Shown here: positions 60,331 through 64,000 of the stretch, in pieces
How positions within the stretch are numbered: the stretch's first letter is position 1
Layout: each line of letters starts with the position of its first letter
NCBI GenBank assembly: GCA_963555705.1
Contig: OY743184.1
Span: 19,023,859-19,087,858, forward strand
From: Ligustrum vulgare
Lineage: Eukaryota; Streptophyta; Magnoliopsida; Lamiales; Oleaceae
DNA length: 64,000 bases
Direction of reading: 5' to 3'
Notes under the pieces: model-generated
The model's input: the letters and a program-made list of their open reading frames with translations, nothing else
The model's database searches: none
Told to the model about the DNA's origin: nothing
Made by a program: the position numbers and the translations under genes

Positions 60331-61680
60331 CTGGGGGTTGGGATGGTGGGGTAGAGGTTGGGTGGAGCTAGAAAAAGTAGAAGAAATCATTTTTTGTGGT
60401 GAGGTAGGGTCGGGGTGGGGGTTCGAAAAGTAGAAGAAAAAAAATCATTTTTTGGGGTGGGTGGGGATAGGGTAGGGTGGGATGGGTCGGGGTGGGAAAA
60501 ACTAGAAGAAAAAAATCATTTTTTGTAGTGGGGTGGGTGGGTAGGGTGGGATCGAGGTCGGGTTGGGGGTTGGAAAAAGTAGAAGAAAAAAATTATTTTT
60601 TGGATGGGTGGGGGCGTGGGTGGGGTGGGGAGGGGAGGGGTGGGGTGGTTGGGGGTGAAGTGTGAAAAAATAGAAGAAAAATAATTTTTTAATGGGGTAT
60701 GGTGGGTAGTGGTGTGCGGTGGAATGGGGTGGGGCGGTTGGGGAGAAGTGTGAAAAAATAGAAAAAAAAAATCATTTTTGGGTGGGGTGTAAAAAATAGA
60801 CCAAAAATCATTTTTGGATGGGGGTAGGGTGGGGTGGGTTGGGTGGGTGGGGTGTGGTGGGATAGGATGTGATAGGATCGGACGGTTGAGGTGAAGTGTG
60901 AAAAAATAGAAGAAAAATCATTTTTGGGTGGGATGGGGTGGGTTGTGGTGGGGTGGGTTGGGTGCGTGGCGAGGTAGGGTCGGGGCGGGGTGGGTGGGGG
61001 TGTGAAAAATTAGTAGAAAAAATTAATTTCGGGTGGGGTGGGGTGGGGTGGCGAGGTAAGGTCTGGGCTATTCGTGGAAAAAAATCATTTTGGATGAGGT
61101 GGGTTGGGGTAGGGTCTGGGCGAGGTTGGTAAAAATGATTAATTTTGGGTCGGGTGGGTGGGGTTGGGGTAGGTGGCGGGGTAGGATAGGGTAGGGTCTG
61201 GGCGAGTTGTAGTAAAGTAGTAGAAAAAAATCATTTAGGGTGAGGTGGGGTGGGATGGGACTGGTGGTTGGGTGGGTGGGTGGGTTGGGAGGAGTGTGGT
61301 GGGGGTGGGATGGGACGGGTAAGTGGGTGGGTGAGATGAGAAAAATATAGAAGTAAAATCATTATTATGGGGCAGTGCAGTGCGGTGGGGTGGGGTGGGG
61401 TGGGGGTGGGGTGAGTGGGGGTGGTGTTGTTGGGTTGGTGGGTGGGGTTGGGTTGAGGAGGAGTGTGGGTGGGGTGGGTAAGGTGGTGTCCGGGGTGGGG
61501 GTGAGTGGAAAAGTAGAAGGAAAAAGGTCATTTTTTGAGTTAGTGTGGGGTCGGGGGGTGGCTGGGGTGGGGTGAGTGCGGGTTTGGGTTGGGGTTGGGT
61601 AGAGTTGGGTTGGGATGGAGTGATTGTGGATTAGGTATTGGGTTGGGATGGGATGGAGTGGTTGTGAATTAGATATTTTT
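60331..61680. repeat. G-rich arm of the foldback element
   Basis: 'ggggtggg' and 'gggtggggtggggt' runs alternate with 'agaagaaaaaaatcattttt', the reverse complement of the left-arm unit. Many runs of three or more G in close sequence could form G-quadruplexes. Confidence 0.9.
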
Positions 61681-61852
61681 TTATTTAATATTATATAAGT
61701 TTTAATTTAATATATAAATGATAATTATTATTATATTATATTAATTAATTAACTAATTAACACCTGATTTTTTTTTTTTTAAAAAAAATCTTTGTTATGT
61801 TTAAAAAGTGAAAGTTTTAGTTGTATAGTTACGTACTTTTCCCTTAATGCAA

Positions 61853-64000
61853 CTGATGAGTTTTTAACCGACATAGAGATATAGTAGGTTAATTCCACTA
61901 TTTAGGGTTAATTCCACTCGAGAGAGGTAATTAACTAAGCTTGAAAAATCGGGTTTAATATGATTAATGAATATTCGATCGATTTGTTTGTTGAGAAATC
62001 AATTAGGTGAAGGTCAAGTGGAATCAATAATTCCAACTTGCTTTTATCATCAAGTTATCACATTTTCTCCTCATTTATTGGTTATGCTCAAAATATACCT
62101 GTGGTTATTGTAATATAGATTGAGGTGTCGATCCCACGAAGAAGTGTCAAACAATAAGAATTAGCGAACGAAAGCACTTGACGATAACTAATAATAAAAT
62201 AAACAAAAATTAGATTAAGAGACTAGTGATAAAATTGGTTTTAGAATAATAAAATTGACAAGACATCGGAAATCACTTTCAAGTCCGTTTCCACTACTTT
62301 CTTACTTTGATTCATTTTTATAGCTCAATTGCATATTTCACATCCCAAACATACAATCGGAAGATATTTAATTGACGTCCATAAAAACATAAGGATATTT
62401 GATTGGAGAAAACTCTCTCTTTTAAATCATGCTATAATATATCTTACAAGTTATAAAAAATCGACAATATATCACAAGACAATATTGCAGTAAAAGATAA
62501 ACATGTAAAATAAACTCACCAATAACACTTACGATTTAACACCAATCAGATAAAGAAAGCATAATTGATTTTATATGAAAGAAGAAAAATGTAATTCATC
62601 GTTGGATAAAAAAGAGACTAACGAATAATAATGAGTTCAACTCAAACAAATGTAAAACTAGTCAAAGCATAGATGAATCAAAGACAAAATTTGAGGAACA
62701 TAAACACGAAAGATTATCCCTAGCCTTGTTAGTCTTTAGTCGGATTTGTAGTCCATTTCTCTCTCTTTTTCTCTTCCAAAACGAGTCATTTTCTTGTCCA
62801 GAGGGAACCTAGTCGGCCGCTTCTTCTTTGCCGAGAGAAATCTCCTCAAAAACTCCCTAGTCGGCTCCTTAAAATCTGATTATTCAACCATAATCGGCTG
62901 CCCTCCATTGTCCGTTCCAACCTCCTCTCCTCTATTTATTCCTGAAGCCTCCTCTCCAAAAAATAAGAGGCAGTAGGTTTGTGCGTGAAGGAACCAAACA
63001 ATTGGGCTTGTGTTTAGATAACTATGTGATTGCCTTCCAATTTGATTGTAAAACAAAGCTGACTTCCGTTCCAGCAATAAGTGTAATTGAAGGGATCACC
63101 AATTGGGCTTTAGTTTTAAATAAGTGAAAATTAGGTGGACGCACATCCACAATTGACGTTTTTTAACATTTAACAATTTAAAAATACGATTTTTGAGTTA
63201 TGACATGGACACTGTTAATATTCTGAGAAATATCACCACGCAAAAAAAAAAAAAAAAAAAAAAAAGGAAAAAAAAGAAAAAGAAAAAGAATTCAAATGTA
63301 ACGGATAAATCATATCCCGCTTTCTATGTTTCCTACCCAGATTTCTCTCAAATCATCAAAACGCCGGTAATTTCTCTCAAATCAGTTAATGGCAATAATT
63401 CATCAAAATCCCGATAATTTCTTAATAATCAATATGTTCTTATACACCCGTATCTCTAATTCATATCCGGAGACTGAGAAATTGGATTCGTCATTGACTG
63501 CGAACTCCATGAATTTCAATCACGAAGCAAATTGAAGAAGAAAATGCAGCAGGTACCCACAGCAAACAATTGTAGATGGTACTGTAATATGAGTATCATC
63601 AATTATTTTATTTTTTTGGAGATTTAACATTATTATTTTACAAATTGATCACCCTCCTTTCCAGGTTGTTTCGTAGAACAGAGCAAACATCTGTTCTGTA
63701 TTTATCATCTATCTACCAGTAATCAAAACAATTGTAAACCCGGCAATCGTTCGACTCGTACACGCGTAAGGTTTCATTATATGTGTTTTGATATGTACTT
63801 TCACAATTATACATGGAAATTGAAACCTGATATATGTAATGTTTATGGTATATATTGGATTTCATTTTTTTCAATTTAACTCATCATTATGTTGAATTCA
63901 GTGCAAGCATGGTTGGATTTTGAAAATGGACTATTCTCTCCATTTTATGCACTGTAGACAATTAATGGGTTATGGATGATGAAATTGAAGATGATGTGAG
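61853..64000. other. Non-coding sequence, probably further old LTR sequence, then unassigned
   Basis: The stretch 61853-62170 ('gttaattccactatttaggg', 'aggtgtcgatcccacgaag') resembles leader or U5 sequence of Tat/LARD-type elements and may continue the LTR broken at 46354 and 56908. At 62750-62980 there is 'tagtcggccgc', 'agtcggctcc' and 'aatcggctgcc' with CT-rich sequence. A poly-A/GA tract lies at 63241-63290. A CAG-CAG|gtaccc at about 63546-63552 and an acceptor-like tccag at 63661-63665 could belong to a gene continuing past the window, but I cannot support a product. Confidence 0.35.

Larger units (their letters stand above)
56909..61852. mobile_element. Giant Mutator-like foldback element, C-rich and G-rich arms, 9-bp target duplication
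   Basis: The element itself is 56918-61843 (4,926 bp). TTAATGCAA flanks it at 56909-56917 and 61844-61852. The ends are inverted: gagaaaattacataa at the left and, reversed, gggaaaagtacgtaa at the right. Moving inward, both arms have a poly-T/A run, then (read inward) 'caggtg(c/t)taatt', an AT-rich part, a C-rich tract (G-rich on the right) and finally a tract of 'ggtcaca' or its complement 'tgtgacc'. The centre of symmetry is near 59460. The 9-bp duplication and long arms indicate a MULE-derived foldback transposon. There is no transposase; all frames inside are low-complexity. Confidence 0.85.

Noticed and set aside
57244..61575. Several frames of 60-101 aa in the foldback element
   Set aside because: Pure P/H/T or G/W/V-type low complexity from ccaccc and gggtgg runs.
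60331..61680. Telomeric or interstitial telomere repeat
   Set aside because: The G-rich sequence is gggtgggg-type, not the plant TTTAGGG repeat, and it is the inverted partner of the C-rich arm within one transposon.
63193..63417. 74-aa lysine-rich frame
   Set aside because: Produced by the poly-A/GA tract at 63241-63290.

Overview
This is repeat-rich nuclear DNA of a flowering plant, most likely a eudicot. It has AT-rich intergenic sequence, canonical GT-AG introns, plant gene families (a PHD-finger regulator of the MS1/MMD1 type, PDS5, CLPTM1, SAPS-domain and Aurora kinase fragments) and dense nests of plant transposons. The sequence does not show which species it is.

Layout. 1-4.4 kb: broken pieces of three unrelated host genes, PDS5 (-), a SAPS-domain protein (+) and CLPTM1 exon 1 (-). 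4.4-10 kb: intergenic sequence with a hAT transposase remnant, several small MITEs and a 0.8-kb hAT-like insertion with an 8-bp target duplication. 10.06-11.50 kb: a Mutator-like foldback element with a 9-bp duplication. 11.55-15.71 kb: a Helitron carrying a piece of an Aurora kinase gene. 15.79-21.62 kb: a solo LTR (5-bp duplication) with a truncated Ty3/gypsy chromovirus nested in it. 23.8-29.6 kb: the only clearly intact host gene, a five-exon PHD-finger protein of 693 aa. 32.0-35.8 kb: a truncated LTR of the same gypsy superfamily with another LTR nested in it. 37.1-41.3 kb: a decayed MuDR transposon with subterminal repeats. 42.3-45.5 kb: a decayed Copia element. 46.35-56.56 kb: a very young LTR retrotransposon. 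56.92-61.84 kb: a 4.9-kb foldback element made of C-rich and G-rich arms.

The most interesting object is the 10.2-kb LTR retrotransposon at 46355-56557. Its two 3,343-bp LTRs have no length difference, and I saw only two substitutions between them. It has a TATAT target duplication, an initiator-tRNA-Met primer site and a polypurine tract, but no recognisable gag or pol beyond the last 27 codons or so of pol. In their place, antisense to the element, it carries two open reading frames. One is an intact, intronless LONELY GUY-type cytokinin-activating enzyme. The other is a 183-aa basic cysteine-cluster protein that resembles the small nucleic-acid-binding, silencing-suppressor proteins of plant betaflexiviruses. 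Each has a TATA-like box upstream; 42-bp tandem repeats lie between them, and a poly(A) signal and hairpin repeats follow them. It looks like a cargo-carrying, non-autonomous retrotransposon that may be mobilised by a Tekay-like relative such as the one at 17946-20940.

Apart from the PHD gene and the two cargo ORFs, nearly every open reading frame in the window is decayed transposon sequence or low-complexity LTR sequence.
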